From: Pholiota molesta
Taxonomy: Eukaryota; Basidiomycota; Agaricomycetes; Agaricales; Strophariaceae
Direction: 5' to 3'
NCBI GenBank assembly: GCA_014925825.1
Contig: JACGCK010000021.1
Location: forward strand, 1 to 64,000
Length of the DNA: 64,000 bases
Below are positions 28,511-42,393 of the stretch, piece by piece. The position numbers and the translations under genes are program-made. The notes below the pieces were generated by a model. It was not told the DNA's origin, searched no databases, and was given only the letters and a program-made list of their open reading frames with translations. The stretch's first letter is position 1. The number at the start of each line of letters is the position of its first letter.

Positions 28511-30473
28511 TCAACCCTCCTTGACAACTTCCCTAACACTCTCAGCAAAGATTGCGCATCCCTTCTTCATGTCTTCCTGGGTCACGTTCAACGGCGGAAT
28601 AAACCGAATCACCTCATACACGCTCGTGGTCAGAATGAGCATGCCCTTTTCGATGCACTTCCTTGCCACGCGCGAGGCCATGTTTTCCGGATGATTCAGT
28701 CCGGACTGGTGCGGGGAGGAAGGGGGGAGTGAAGCCGCGGAGTGGGAGGAGAAATGGTACTCAGAAGTCTTGGGCGACGCGAATTCGACGCCGACCATCA
28801 ATCCGCGGCCGCGGATGTCCAGAATATGGGGGTTTATCGATGGGTCGTATTTAAGGGCATTAAGGGCGGAGAAGAGTTCGTTGGATCTGTGAAGCAGGGC
28901 TATGAGCTTGTAGAGCTTAGAAAAGCGAAATGACAACACACCGGGCTTGGACATTTTCGAATATATTGCTCTCCACCATGACCTTGTTGACAGCCACAGC
29001 CGCTGCGCAAGCGACTGCATTTCCAGCATAGGTGCCTCCCTGAAAATCGGATGAACGTCAAATTTAAACGACGAAACATATTCAAAGATACTGACCATTG
29101 AACCAGGCTTCAGTTATCAGTCAGCTCTCGACGACTCACGACACCGCTGATAGGGAAACCATTCCCGAGTCCCTATGAAAATCCATCAGTCTTGACCCTA
29201 TCGGCACCGCACAGCGCGATAGCGACAAACCTTTGCCATGACCAATATGTCTGGCCGCACGCCGCTCTCGCTGATAGCAAACCAATTCCCGGCACGGCCG
29301 AACCCGCTCTGGACTTCGTCGACAATCAACAGGATACCGTGCTTATCACATATCTTCCGCAGCCCCTGTAAGAACTCGGGTGGGGCAGGGACATAACCGC
29401 CCTCGCCTAGAACGGGCTCAATGATAATGGCAGCGGTGTCAGCGGGTGCGGTCTGCTGGGAAAGCAGCAGCTCGAGTTGGTAGAGAGAGTTGGCTGAAAG
29501 TACGCTGGCAGAAGTGCCAAGGGGCATGTTGGATTGATGCCAGTATGGGTATGGAATAGAAAATACACCAGGCTGGACGATAATGTCAGAAAAGAGATGG
29601 GAGAAGAGGGGTATATTTACCATGAGAGGTGAGTACCTGCGGAATAGATAGTCTTGCTCTTCGTCACAGCCATGGCGCCGAAGGTGCGCCCATGGTATGC
29701 ACCTGCAAAGAAAAATATGATTAACGCTAATGATCGACGCGAACGGAAATGGTTGAACCTTGCATGCATATTATATTTTGCCTATTGTCAACGTTCTTGC
29801 CATCTTGAGGGCTGCCTCAACAGCTTCAGAACCGGAGTTCCAGAAGAAGAATGAGTCGAGGGAGGGGTCAGGCATGACGGGTAAGAGGCGCTCAATGAGC
29901 CGCAGATACGGCTCGTGGAGCGCGATACTACACTATACGCCCAAAGTGAGTAAGGCAGATACATTCAATTGAAAACAGCCGATCACGTACTTGCGAGTGC
30001 ACGAGCTGCATGCATTGGTCTGCAGCGGCTTTGCTGACTACGGGGTGGGCATGCCCTGTTGGTCAGATTAGCATTGATCGTCGATTAGTACACTATTTGG
30101 ATAGAATACAATAAGCCACAGACCAAGATTCGTTACACCGATTCCACAGGTGAAATCCAACAATTTCCTCCCATCGTCGTAGGTAACGTATGAACCTCGC
30201 CCTTCACCATGATGCCCTCCGTGATTCGTCCTAGACCTTTTGTGACATGTTTGACGCCAAATTCATGGAGATCTTCTGGTGGATTCGAGTTTGTGCTCAG
30301 CCTCCTGACGGATTGGTCCGTGTTCAGCTTTGCATAGTTCTTGTACCGCAACGACCTTAAGAATAGAACAGTTGTGGCAGAGATGAGATATTATCTTCGT
30401 TGCGAACATTAGGGACTCACGAAGAGTAAACTCGATTTAAACGAGAGACCGTGGTCAAGCGAGCTCTAAACAT
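28511..30473 (-). CDS. 4-aminobutyrate aminotransferase (class III, PLP-dependent)
   Basis: This enzyme transfers the amino group of GABA to 2-oxoglutarate, giving succinate semialdehyde for the GABA shunt. The start ATG at 30473-30471 gives a basic, hydroxylated N-terminus ([18 protein letters not shown]) typical of mitochondrial import. Class III landmarks follow: [78 protein letters not shown] with the PLP lysine, [13 protein letters not shown] and [13 protein letters not shown]. At least seven introns are needed. One base appears to be missing near 30190, where [16 protein letters not shown] must jump frame to reach [16 protein letters not shown]. That is more likely an assembly error than inactivation, because everything downstream is well conserved. 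Confidence 0.85.
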
Positions 30474-31479
30474 TGTGAAGACGATGAAGCAGAACAAGAT
30501 GCGGTCGAGATGCGGCCAACGCATTGTGGAGATCGTGGGGGGAAAGAGGGGTGGGAATAAATCTACCGCGGCATACATCATACTTAAGTACAGAATGATT
30601 GCCGCTCTTGCACCACGCGCGAAATACGGGCTAAAGAAATTGCGAAGATAATGAAGAAGGTAGAACTCTTCCTCGTGGTGAGAAAATAGGAAAACTCAAT
30701 GGTCTTCGAAGAGAAGGAAATGTTTGAATGTTGAACCTGCCCTTGCCTATATCTAATTCTCACAAAGCCACTTCCAGTAACATCACTTAGCACCCCATAA
30801 ATTCGAATTCGAATCGCATCCCAACGGAGGGGACACAGACACAGCCCACCAAATATATATTGCGAAGGAAGCGAACACAAACAAACGGAGAGCGACAGCG
30901 AGATCAGAGAACACAAGAACACAAGACAGAAAACACAAGCACATGTAGATAAAGCAGGGCACGAGAGGGGAAAAAAAAAGAAAAGGAAAAAGGAAAGGAA
31001 AGAAAGAAAAAAGCAAACCGGATAGAAGGGTAGAAAAAGAACACGAGGAAAGAAAATAGAGAGATCCAGATACAGATAGTACAAACGAGGAATAGGGTAG
31101 GTTGGATTGTAGCGGTATGAGTACGAGGTATGCGCGTTATGCTTTGCTTTAGGGAATATGCGGTTAATAGTGGGGGGTCACAACAGGGCAGGAAAGCGTG
31201 TATCGGGATGGAAATGAGATATGGGTGTACAGAGAGATTGAGTGAGGATGTGATGTGAATAGAAGAAAGAATTGGGGGGAATAAAGAAGCAAGAGAGAAA
31301 AGAAAACAGAAAGAAATTCCAGAATCCAATGTGTGCGGGAAAGGCGGTATGATACAATGGGGGTAACGATGATGGGATATTCGTGTTAGCGCTGGAGAAA
31401 CTGAATCAGGAGTTAGCGCACAAATCAAGCACAAGCACGGGAAAAGACACGCACAAACAAGCCAGGAAACCGCGCGCGC

Positions 31480-34400
31480 TCAGCCTAGGGCAAAGCTCAG
31501 CGTGCTCGTGCCCGACGCGACCACAGCCGCCTTCATCTCCAGGCTCTCCTGCTGCGGCTCGCTCGCGCCCAGCGCTGCCGACGACAATGACGCGTCCGGA
31601 GCGCCTTCAGCGCTGCCGAACCACGCATTCGCCGGGCCTAATAGCGAGGCAAAGCCCAGGCTCATGTCGAACAGCCCGAGACCGAACATGCCCTCGCCCG
31701 TTGCGGAAGGGACACTGCTGCTAGCGTTGCCGCTGATGTCAGAAGGGGGCGCAGGCGAGCTGGGGCGGGGGTCGTATACGCGGACGATGCATGGCGGAGA
31801 CCGAAACGTGCTCGAGATTGCTGCTGGACGACGACGACGAAGCAGCGATACCGTGCCGTCATGCGGCGCATCCGCCTTATCGTCCAAACACGCGAGGAAC
31901 GCATCCCACTGCGCGGTGTCGCTCGCAACGGTGTGCGCGCCCTCCTGCACCCCCACCGGCGGCTGCTCCACCCTGCCAACCTTGAGTTCCAGCCGGAGCC
32001 GCGGCCGCCCGCGCTCCCTGCCCTCCGCCCGTCCTCCTCGCCCTCGTCCTCCGCGCGCCTCTTCCCCGGGCTCAGCCGCACCGGCGCGGGCGCGGGCGGC
32101 GCGGCACTACCCGCGCGCCCACTGCGCCGCGCGCGCGCGGTCCGCGGGCGTGCCGCGCCCCGTGAGCTTCGCGCCGAGCTCCGCCTGGCGCAGGTACGCG
32201 ACGCGGATCGAGTCGAGGCGCGGCGGCGGGAGCGGGAGCAGCGGCGGGAAGTACGGCTGGCTCGCGGGCGTCAGCTGGATCTGGATCGGCGCTTGATGGT
32301 GCTGCTGCTGCTGCTGCGGTGTGGGGTGGTCTGCGGCGAGCTGTTGCGGCGGGTGTTCGAGCGCGGGCGCGGGTGCATCGACGAGGGCGGTGTCTCTGCG
32401 CTCTGCTGATCGACGTGCATCATCTGCGGCTGCGGCGCGGCGTCCACGGCGGCCGGCTCCTCGACCCACGTCTGCGGCGCGCCATACGCCGCGGGGAACG
32501 CGAGCGGCGGCGGGACGTAGAACACGGACACGCGGCCCTCGTCGGGCGACAGCGGCGCGGCGGGCCCCGCGGGCACCGTCGGCGACGACAGCTCCGCGTT
32601 GAACGACGGGTCCGAGAACGCCTCGATGTCCACCTCCATCTCGCCCTCCGCGTCCTCGTCGCCGGAGAGCGCCGCGCCGTCCTCCGTGGTGGGCGACGGC
32701 ACCTTGGGACCGGGCGCGGAGGTGGCGTCTGACGCGGACGTCGGGGACGGCGTGGGGCTCATCGACGCGGACTTCTTCAGCGCCTCCAGCGCCTCCTCGA
32801 CCTCCGCGTCCTCGTCCGTCTCGTCCTCGTCCTCATCGTCCTCCTCCTCATCATCCCACTCCTCCTCCTCGTCATCGTAGTCGTCGTACTCGTACGAGTC
32901 GCCGTCCACGCCGCCGTCCATCTCCGCATCCCCGTCCCACGCGCCCGCGCCCTCGAGCTCCTCGTCGTCCAGCAGCTCGAAGAGGTACGTCTTCTCGCTC
33001 ATGAACGCGTCGTCGTCGTCTTCCCCTTCCTCCTCGTCCACCACCATCGCCTCGTCGCGCGACCGGCGCTTGCGGTTGTTGTTGCTCTGCACGCTGGAGA
33101 GCGACGAGCGCTTGCGGTGGTGCCGCAGGCCCGCGCGCTTATACCCCAGCGGGAACGCGCCCGTCCTCGTGAAGTGGTCCTCCGCGTCCTGCACGGTGAC
33201 CGCGCGCATCACGTCCGGCGTGTACCTTTCGACCTGCACCAAAAAAAGGTCAGCAAGATATTCAAATATATGCACGGATAAACAAGCACGAAAACACAAG
33301 CACGAATACACAAGCACGAAAAGAAGGAAGAGGCACTACTCACATCTCCCAAATACGCAGCTTGCACGCGGTCGCCCAGAGCCCCGTGTCCTTCAGGATC
33401 GCGGGCGGGTCCTCGAGCGGCGTCGGCTCCGGGTACGTCAGCTTCCTTTGCTGCTTCAGCGTCAGCCGCAGGCTCGGCGGCGGCGACGCGGGGCGCGGCT
33501 GCTGCTGCTGCTGCTGTTGTAACTGCTGTTGTTGTTGCTGCTGCTGCTGTTGTTGCTGTTGGATTGCTGTTGTTGGGATTGTTGGGATTGCGGTGGTTGG
33601 ATAGCTGCTGCTGGGATTGCTGTGGCGGCGGCTGTTGGAACTGCTGTTGGCCCGGCTGCTGCTGGCCCGCCGCGTCCTGCAGCTGGAGCTGCGCGGGCGC
33701 GCACGCGAACGGCGCCGCGTCGGGGGCGTACATCCCTCCCTGCACCTGATCCTGCTGCGCCTGCGCCTGCTCCTGCTGCTGGGGCTGCTGCTGTTGCTGG
33801 GTTGCGCCTCGAATGCCATCCCCCCAAACTGCTGCTGCTGCTGGGCCGGCTCACCGCCCACGAACCCTTCTTGCGGCTGGAACCCGAACCCGAGCTCGCT
33901 CTCGCTCGCCATCCCCGCCCCAGGCATACCCAGCATCCCATCGGCAGCGGCATGGACAGCGGCATCGGGAGCCCGAGATGACTGAGCTGCAGGGCAGCGA
34001 CATACCGATACCACCGAGCCCCAGGCCGCCGATGACATCCATCATCGGCAGCGGCAGCGGCGCGGCGTCGAACGGCTGCATGAACGTGTGGTGTTCCCGC
34101 GCTGGCTGTTCTTGCTGCTGTTCCTGCTGCGCAGGCCCGACGACGTCCTGGCTGGCCGGCACTGGCCCGTCCACGAACGGGCCGAGGAACGCCGTCGATA
34201 TCGTCGGAAGGGTAATCGCACTCCGCCGCGAAGAGCATGCTCGGCGCAGCGGGTCGTTCTCCTGCACCACCACCGGCCCCACGACAGGGCTCAGCGGCGG
34301 ACTCGACACCGGCGACCCACCCACACTCCTTGCCCCAGTGCTCGTCCCTCTATCCGTCCCACTCCCACCGCCCACAACCGGCCCGGGCAGACACAGCCCC

Positions 34401-36113
34401 GGCAGCGGCCCGAGATCCACAGCATCCAGCGGCGGCGACGTGCGCGCGGCGTGCAGCGGTGGGGAAGAAGGCGGCGTCGTCGTGCCCGCGAGCGGGGTGA
34501 GCGGGGAGTGGATGTGCGGCTGCGTGATGCCGTGCGGGTGCGCGGGCGCGTGCGGGTGGTGCGCGGCGCGGATCGGGGAGGGGGGTGGAGAGGAGGAGGG
34601 TGCGGGGTTGGAAGGTGGAGAAGGGGTGGTGGTTGAGGATGAGGATGTGGAGGGAGTAGTCGACGATGCGGCGGGTGTGGAGGATACGGGAGGAAGGGGC
34701 GTGGTGGTGAACGTCGGCGAGGCGGCGGGGGACGTGGACGCGGACGATAAGGGGCTGGAGGGCGCCGGCGACGGGCACGCGATCGACGCTGCGACCTGCG
34801 CCATCTCTTCAGGCTCTTTCGTTGGCGGGCACGGCGCGGCAGGCTCGGACGCTTTCTTGGCTGAGGGTGACTCAGCCTTATCAGCGTCCGAGGGGCGCGG
34901 ACGGGGCACGGCCGCAGGGGAGTCCTTAGTGGACTCGACGTGTGCGGCGGCGCTTTTCGATGTGGTGGCATCACCGCCTGCGGTGCCCGCAGACCGCCGG
35001 CGTGGTCTTAAAGACACTACACGCGGGGTGGTGGGGGCGGAGGCGAGCGGCACTTTGACGCCGTCTTTCTCTTTCTCTTTTTCCTTGCCCTTAATGGCTT
35101 TCTTAACGGTCTGGGGGTGCTGTGGAACGATGGGGTGGTCAGCGTCATACGGAACGGGGAGGTAGAGAGGCGACCCACGTTGTTCTCGGCAGGCGACGCC
35201 TTGTGGGCATTCTCCTTCCGCTTCTTCTTAAGCGACGGCGGACATGCCTCTCTATCTAGGTCCTCCTCCTCTCTAGCGTGCTCCCCCTTCTCCATGTCTA
35301 GGGACTTGCGCTTCGCGGCGCGGGTCTTGGTGGCGTTCGGGGGCGGGATCGATTTGGCGGGTGGGGGTGGGGACGGGGCCCGCACACGCTTCTGGGTTGT
35401 GGGGGCGGCGGGGCGGAGGGGCAGCTGCAGCTCTGCGGCGCTGCCGGCGCTGAGGCGCTGGCGTTTTTGGGCGCGGACGGCGCGGGGGGTGGGCCCTCCC
35501 GTGGGGCTGCTGCAGCAACTGCTGCGCGACGGGCCTTGGTGGGCGAGGCGGCGCGGCGCTCGGTGTCGGACTCGGACTCGGTCTGCGAGGTGTGCGGCTC
35601 CGACGGGCGTGCGCGTTTGCGGGCGTGGGTTGTGGTGCTGGTGGAGGAGGTGGAGGTCGCGGGGGACGAGGCTGCTTTGGGCTTGGGGATGCGCTTGGCG
35701 GTCGAGGTGGCGGTGGAGGACGAGGCTACGGGGGTGGTGTGCAGCACGAGACGGGCGCTGCGGCGGACGGCAGCATCCGGGGAGGGGGGCAGCGAGCCAG
35801 AGGGGCCCGCGGCGGCAGCGCAGCGGGCGGCGGCGGCGGAAGAGGATGTGGACAGCCATGGGCGCAGATCAGCTGGCGGGGCGCAGAGGAGCGCAGAAGG
35901 CGCAGAGGGGCCGGCGGAGAGGCTATCGGGGCGATCGCAGATGTGGTGTGGCCGGCGACGGACGACAGAGGGTGATCTTTCTGGGAAATGGGAAGAAGGG
36001 GGTGGCAGCTGCGCGGCAGAGAGGTAGGCGGGGCCTTCCCACGCCCATCCACTCAACGAAAAATGCCCCCCATTGTCTGTCACGTGCACGCAACGAGGCT
36101 GTGAGCACGTCAT
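31480..36113 (-). CDS. Large low-complexity nuclear protein, probable transcriptional regulator
   Basis: Read from ATG 36113 leftwards, the coding signal continues for over 1300 codons but moves between frames many times (near 35480, 33950, 33790, 33580, 32400 and 32070). Features include Ser/Pro/Ala-rich regions, basic KKKRKENAHK and KGKEKEKEK stretches, a long polyglutamine tract (about 33500-33560), and a conserved-looking block (LTLKQQRKLTYPEPTPLEDP, PAILKDTGLWATACKLRIWE). Then come ERYTPDVMRAVTVQDAEDHF, a very acidic stretch (DDEEEEWDDEEEDDEDEDE), and a C-terminal region with QWDAFLACLDDKADAPHDG. An intron with a clear GT-AG lies at about 33240-33345. The composition suggests a nuclear regulator, but I cannot name the family. 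The frame changes in GC- and CAG-rich repeats look like base-calling indels. Confidence 0.5.
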
Positions 36114-39100
36114 TGTCCTCTATTGTCCCTTGTTTAGCCGCTGGCGTGGCAACAGCGGAGGGGGGGAGGGGCTGGCGGACGGGGGACGGGGGACTGGAAG
36201 GGGCAGCGGAGGAGGGACGGGAGCTGGCTTTATAGCATGGCCAGCCGCGCTCGCGACAAGCCAAACCCGGATCGGATGGGTGCAAAAACGATCGACGGTC
36301 GTGATCTCCCTTTTGCAATCTCCTAAATTCTATTATAGCGAACTACTGGTTGCGACCTGCGTGGGCGTGGCCCTGTCATCTCCTTCCAGCTTGTACATAA
36401 CAAGAATCCACCACCGTGCTTCCAATTGCCCAGCGGGGGCTCCTTTCTATTGATCCATCCCCGCTTATGGGCACTTGCCCTTCTGCCCACCTAACATGGC
36501 CCCCTTTAAATAAACGCTCCTGTCAATCATCCTCATTCTCTGTGTTCTTTTTTCCTCTTTCCCTGCCTCACGCTCTGCATTTCCCCAGATCTACCCCGTA
36601 AGGAGTTTAATACAGCACTGCCATGACGCAGTCCATCCCACTCCGCTATACCGTTTCGGCGTCGTATTACGGCGTGCCCAACTAATGGGTGGGGCACGAG
36701 GGGGCGTCGACGGCCTGAGCCTAAAACCATTCACTGGGCTGGCACGCACCCAAAAACCCAAAATCTGCAACTTCCCTAATCCAGCACTTACGCCGGGGTC
36801 TTTCGTGTGGATGCCGCACTGTGTAGCTATGATCAACGTTCATCCATGATGCATGCGGGAATGCCTTGGAGTGGGGCCATCAGCCCCGTATATAAGTAAT
36901 CCGTCGGTAAGTATGCACCTCTTTTGCCTTTGCCTCCGCAGCTCCCATTGCATATTTAAATTCGGAGCCGGCCATGGGATTCCTGGCATCTGCCCATGCA
37001 TGCCGCACTTTCTCTCTCGACGGAATTACATCGCTCGTGGAGTGCTCGTCAGTGCTCGTCTGACATCTCTCAGAAATCTCCCAGCCCGCAGCGTCGATTA
37101 CCCACCCACCGTTTTCGCAGTGCGTTTCTCGCCTCCAGAAATGTTGAACCGCTAACAGCCAAGTCAGGCCAAGCAATAGAATACCAACTGTCAAACACGC
37201 TCGCTCGCCCTCTTCTAATCTCCCCGCCGTCGCCTCCTAACCCCACCCACCCATTCCACCTGCTCTCCTTCCAGACCTTCCACGAACCCGACCCTGGAAC
37301 GTCGTTTCCGTTATTCCACGGACACCATCGTCCCCCAAGTTCACATCTCCACCCCCTCCAGCCGACTAAAAAACCAAGAGCACACACGCACGAGGACGGA
37401 CACTCCGCCTCCGCACCTTTCATTCAAATTACATAGACTATCCAAGCACCGGGTCCAAACGCAATTAATTACTCACTTACTCACTGCGCCCATCGCGCAT
37501 TTTACCGCAGGTAAGTAAGATTCCCAAGAACTCAAGTTCGCACTGCCTTCGACGATTTCGATGGTTCGAAGGTTCCACGCGCCTGATACCGCGTCCATCC
37601 ATATCCATGAATTGTATGTATATATAGGCCGGCGTCGCTGTTAATATTAGACCTGCCACCGCCCACGCCCACCAACTCAATCGCACGTCCCTCACCTTAC
37701 TCTGGCTCTGTCACTCTGGCTCTCTGGGTCTTTGGGGCATGCGATCTGGGATTATCGAAGCTCCTTAATAGGTACGCAGGCTGCGCCGTTAACGCGTTAT
37801 CCCCAGGGTCCCGCAATCCGATTGGCTGTGCTGTATTCTCGGGAATCTGCTACTACGTCTCCTATATTTCGGTGCACGGACGTAGCGTTTTTACGCGCCG
37901 ACCTTATGTTCTACGCAAGGGACTAGGGCCTCCTGACGTCGACGACTCGCTACCTGCTTATGATCGGGCCGACACCCGATGACGGGCGTAGGCAGCTGCA
38001 AACCCGGAATGCGGAATGCGACTTATTACGCTGACATAGACGTCTCTTCCGGCTCCTCTACATCCACGCACCACATACCCTTTGGCCTGTCGAGGACGCT
38101 TCAGAGCTTCCTTCCGCCACGCGCACTGACGCTGACATGGAAGGCGCGTGTGGGCGTTTTCGCATACACATCGGGGTGGGCCATACCTCCATACTATTCC
38201 TTCTGCCTTCTGCACTGCCGGTATTCCCCAAGCTTCTCTCTCCTCAGATAAAAGAAGTCCCGCCGCAGCGAAATGACACACCCCCGAGGTTCACCTGCCC
38301 CTGCCCCGAGTAAGTATTGCGAGTACAGCACGTCAGCCTACGTACTATGCCTTCTGAAGTTCTATCTTCTATCCGGCTGTACGAACAGTGTGCGTGTTCG
38401 CCGGTGGTGATTTCCTTGGACGTCGTTATTACCGTGAGTATAATAGCACGTCCGAGTTGGTTCCTCGTTGGGATTATTCGTGCTGTGGGGTATTGGATGC
38501 CGCGGTGCGTAGGCGCTGGGTGTTCGTCGGCGTGCGGTGCGGGGGTGGCAGCAGCAGCAGTCTGGAGTCCAGATGCCCTTTGGCTTGCGTGGCACAGATG
38601 GGACGGTAAGTCGTCTGGATCCGGGGACCCAGGACGGCGAAGAAGAAGAAGAAGGCAGAAGGCAGAAGGGAGCCTGGGAGCGACTGTCCGGCTCTTATTT
38701 CATTTGGAACGCACATATGGACCCGCAACTGGGATATGAAGACCGCGTTCCTCCATGCATTCATTTCACTCCATCCACGAAGTCTAGCCCATTCAATTTC
38801 TGATTTAAATCTTCACGACATACATGTATAACGTACTGGCCACGAGACATCGTGTGCATTAGGAGTAAGTAATGTGATAGAGAGACTCGGGTGGGAAGGC
38901 GTTCGCCGGGCCACAGGCAGTTTCCGTGCACTTCCTTGCTGTGTTGGGACATCTCTCTGGCTCTCTCTAGAGGCTAATAATAGGATATTGGGTGGCACGC
39001 CAGCTCTACGGATGGATCTTCAGGACAGCGAAGAACGGTTAAGACAGTGATTCGGAGGCACGATGGATAACGTACGTACACAGATTAGAAAGAAATATTA

Positions 39101-40077
39101 AGGTCTAGCCAGCCTTCGCGATCGTCGATTGTCTTGGCTGCCTTATCATGACGGCCATGAAAGTCTATAGCAGGAGCAGGGTTCTGAGGCTATATCTGGT
39201 CTTTGGATCATATGAGTGGATGGTAGAAATTATTTAATAGATCGCGGTCGTAGTGGGAATTAAATAACAGAGGAAGAGAACTCGTTGGCAGAGTGGATAG
39301 CCCCGCTCGTCCTCTCCGTCCACGTTAATCTCAAGTTCTGCACTTTGTAATATGGGATACTCAGTGTCCTCGCCGGTTGAGCTGAAGGAGGATTAATTTT
39401 ATTTCATCCTTCCGACGCAACTTACTTACTTGAAGGCGCAGCAATCCGATAAGCTGGCACCGCCTGACACATCCACGTATAGAGGCGCTAGGACGCGGTC
39501 GTTCGCTGACCATGCCAATAAGGATGATGACGCGCATGCCCGTCATCGCCTGACAGAGCCCAATTATGCACCCCAGCAAGGGGCCAGGTGCAACTACTGC
39601 TCCAGGCTCTGCAGCACTACAAAATGCACCTCGCGCTGGCGCAAGAATAAGTAGTAGGTCCTTTGACTGATGCGCAAGGCCTTCTAGACACAATCTACGT
39701 CACAGATAGGAGGCAGATTCCCAGATTTGATTATCGATTTTCGCATATAATCCGGTCTCAGCGTCGAGGAAAATTGAGGTTGATGTAAACGGCACATACA
39801 TGCAGCGCTACAGCGTCTATATCATGACCTTACCCTCAATGTGCCTAATGATCGCCCGGCGTCTCTCGTTACTTTTGTCTCAAGTATTTATCATTCATCG
39901 CCGACATACATCCATTCTCTTCTGTTATTAATCGGTGCTTTAGAGAACAGTTGAACGTCAGAAACACGAGTAACCAATGCGGAAGTCCATCAGTGCATCG
40001 TTTCCCTTGACTGTAACGAACTTTCCTGAGAGAGAGAAACAATTTATATGGGTGACTAGCCTCGATCTTTCAATACC
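36114..40077. other. Long stretch without a supported gene
   Basis: Nearly 4 kb lie upstream of the large regulator gene. They include pyrimidine-rich tracts (36520-36590, 37200-37330), as in long basidiomycete promoters and 5' leaders. Open frames here are short, lack conserved motifs and are not supported by splice patterns. I see no RNA gene or repeat family. An A-box-like GGCAGAGTGGATAG at about 39290 has no B box. Confidence 0.5.
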
Positions 40078-40410
40078 TTGATTCTTCTTCAATTATCTTT
40101 GCATAACCCAGAGGACCCCGATCCACGCCGTCAAGCCATCCTCGCGAGCCTTGTAGAGACGCTAGTGCAGTCGTTCAATTACAAGATATTCATGGGTTTG
40201 CGACGAGGGATCACGCGACGCAAGCCGTGGCTTATTGAAAGATTCCAACGTGAAGAAAATCCCCCATATGAGCAAGCGCCGGAATGGACTGCTTTCGTGA
40301 AACCACTTCCAGAGACTTTGAAAATGGATCCAAAATTCCTCCAGACGCCTTGGAAACACTTCAACAAACGAAATATATTAGTTAATGTGGACTCGCTATG
40401 GAACTTCTAG
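40078..40410 (+). CDS. Fragment of an uncharacterised fungal protein
   Basis: One open exon of about 110 codons has natural composition (FNYKIFMGLRRGITRRKPWL, EQAPEWTAFVKPLPETLKMD, TPWKHFNKRNILV). A clean stop follows, but no ATG with a convincing context and no upstream exon is identified. It may be the 3' exon of a small gene or a fragment. The domain is not recognised. Confidence 0.4.
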   Translation: MILLQLSLHNPEDPDPRRQAILASLVETLVQSFNYKIFMGLRRGITRRKPWLIERFQREENPPYEQAPEWTAFVKPLPETLKMDPKFLQTPWKHFNKRNILVNVDSLWNF

Positions 40411-40887
40411 TCAAGCTAAGTCTGAGGGAATCATGTCGATATTGGAAGAACCAGGGAGCCTAACAGAACATTAGAATTCATGTATGTATATGTAAGGTAG
40501 CTATCAAATTTCAAGGTGCATTAATCACTTGACTGAGGTTGTGATCAGGAATTTAGCTTCGTTGCTGTAAGGGAGAGTTTCCTGGAACCTGCCTTTGGAA
40601 GTGAGGGGTTGGCTGGAGCTTTGTCATTTTTGCTATGTTTTAGGAAGGAAAAGATACCAGTCGAGGGTATCGATGGTACGAAATCGTCACTCGGCCTCAA
40701 CTTCATAATCTCTGACAGGCAGTATATAGCGTGCAAAATAAGCCCATTGAACCTGGTTATTATTTAATATTCAGTTGCTTAACTATGAACTGTTCCGACA
40801 TAAAAAAATATTTAACACCGCACCCAATATATAATTTCGACCGACCTTGGAAAAACGAACGATTTATTCCGCATTTCACCGAAGTAC

Positions 40888-41997
40888 TTATGTCTGGTTC
40901 TGCTTTGCCGTCCATCGAAGAATGGATACGACATAAGGTATCTGCTGGATGGTGGGCGCTGGCGCTGACACTGACGGTCTTTGTATCGCATTCCAGCGGT
41001 TGGAGGTAGGATTATAGAGGGTAATATGTCCAGATTGGTTAAAAGACCCTTGCCCCATATATCGTTCGTGGACGAGTTGATTTCCCTCTGTTGTCAGTTT
41101 GCGGTCTCCGTCCAGGGCGAACATCCATGTGTTCATGGATTTAACAATAGCATCCAACTATACGAACGAGAATTATCCATGAAATGTCACAATTAGTGGC
41201 GCTTTACTCACCTGGGCCTTATCTCTTTCCATTGTTTCCAATTCGACTTCCAGCACTTCTAATTCCTTTATTGACTTCAAATCGTCTCCCCAGCCGGTCT
41301 TCATGATCAACCGGGTATTGCTCTCCCAAAACCACCAATCGGTATGCCGGACAGTGATCCTCATGCGCTTTGGGTTCATTTCATCGCAAACGTTTGGGAA
41401 CTTGCCCTCCAGCCAGAAAAGCTGAGTGAAGAGGTGGACATCCACCACAGCCTTCCGCTGGTCAAGGGTCATCTGCTTGAAATAGCGGCGTGGCTTCTCA
41501 GAGAACTTCAACCCTGGTGGGCCGCGGTCGGCACTGCCCCAGAAGACATGCTCGTTATGAGAGACTGGGAGATCGTGCGTCTCAGAGTAGATGCGGCGGC
41601 ATGTGGCAAGCAGTGCGGTGTCGATGCGTTGGCAGTAGTGATATCCAGGCCGATAGTAGTAGGCGTCTTCAGGGTATGGACGCGATTTGTCGTCGTAGCT
41701 CGTGAGTGCGAATGCAAAGATTCTGTTGCGAATTTCGGGTGGGATAGTGATAAAGAGCGGAGAGCCGTCTTGAGGGTCGGAAGTGCCCTCCAGGTTTGCG
41801 ATTAGGCTACGACGCTGTGGGGGAGGGCTCAGAGGGTTGTTCTGTTGTTGTTGGCTACCAGATGCGCCTCCTCGAAACGTATTGCGGGCGTTCGAAGGTC
41901 CATTTGCGCGGACCATTCTGACGTCAGAGATAGGTGCTACAATGGGATGTGTGCTGGTCTTCGTTGTGGACTCTACAGGAAAGGCTGAAGACTTCAA
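40888..41997 (-). CDS. 2EXR/F-box-like fungal protein of unknown function
   Basis: The two exons (about 41997-41209 and 41157-40888) join through a GTGAGT...GTATAG intron in phase 0. The N-terminal third is Gln/Ser/Pro-rich. FITIPPEIRNRIFAFALTSY then matches the start of the fungal 'LPxEIRNxIYxxAL' family, often grouped with 2EXR or F-box-like domains. TALLATCRRIYSE is the second typical block. Function is unknown; relatives are often called hypothetical. The first exon is not fixed: the frame remains open upstream, and ATG 42073 may belong to an additional exon. Confidence 0.6.
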
Positions 41998-42393
41998 GTA
42001 CTTATACGTTTCCCAGTGAACCAGTATTTTTGTTGGTAACCGTAAGATGACTCACTGATACTTATCAGATCCATGATGTGAACAAGTGAAATTTGGGAGT
42101 CATCACTGTCAGAATCGTCAGTCGTTGGTCAGGTCGTCGCCTGCGCGACGGATTCGCCTCTCAAATTCAAATCTCGACAAGACCTTACTCAATCCTTCCT
42201 ACCTTTTATATTATAAGAGGAATACTTATGGAAGCTGTAATGGCCATTTAATATGCCGAAAAACACTTTCAACAAGGCTTAATCCTTTACAAAACGGCGA
42301 TCTTCAACAAGCTCTGGAACAATTCAATAAAGTTAGTTACCTAGCGCTATTCTGCGCCTTTCGTGGAAGAAATGTGGGCGACGGTTGGCTTGA

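Noticed and set aside
32271..33000. Separate small genes on the plus strand opposite the acidic region (serine-rich frames)
   Set aside because: These serine-rich frames are the complement of Asp/Glu-rich codons of the minus-strand gene and carry no independent signal.
39285..39350. tRNA gene suggested by GGCAGAGTGGATAG
   Set aside because: No B box, no T arm and no acceptor pairing can be found within 100 bp.
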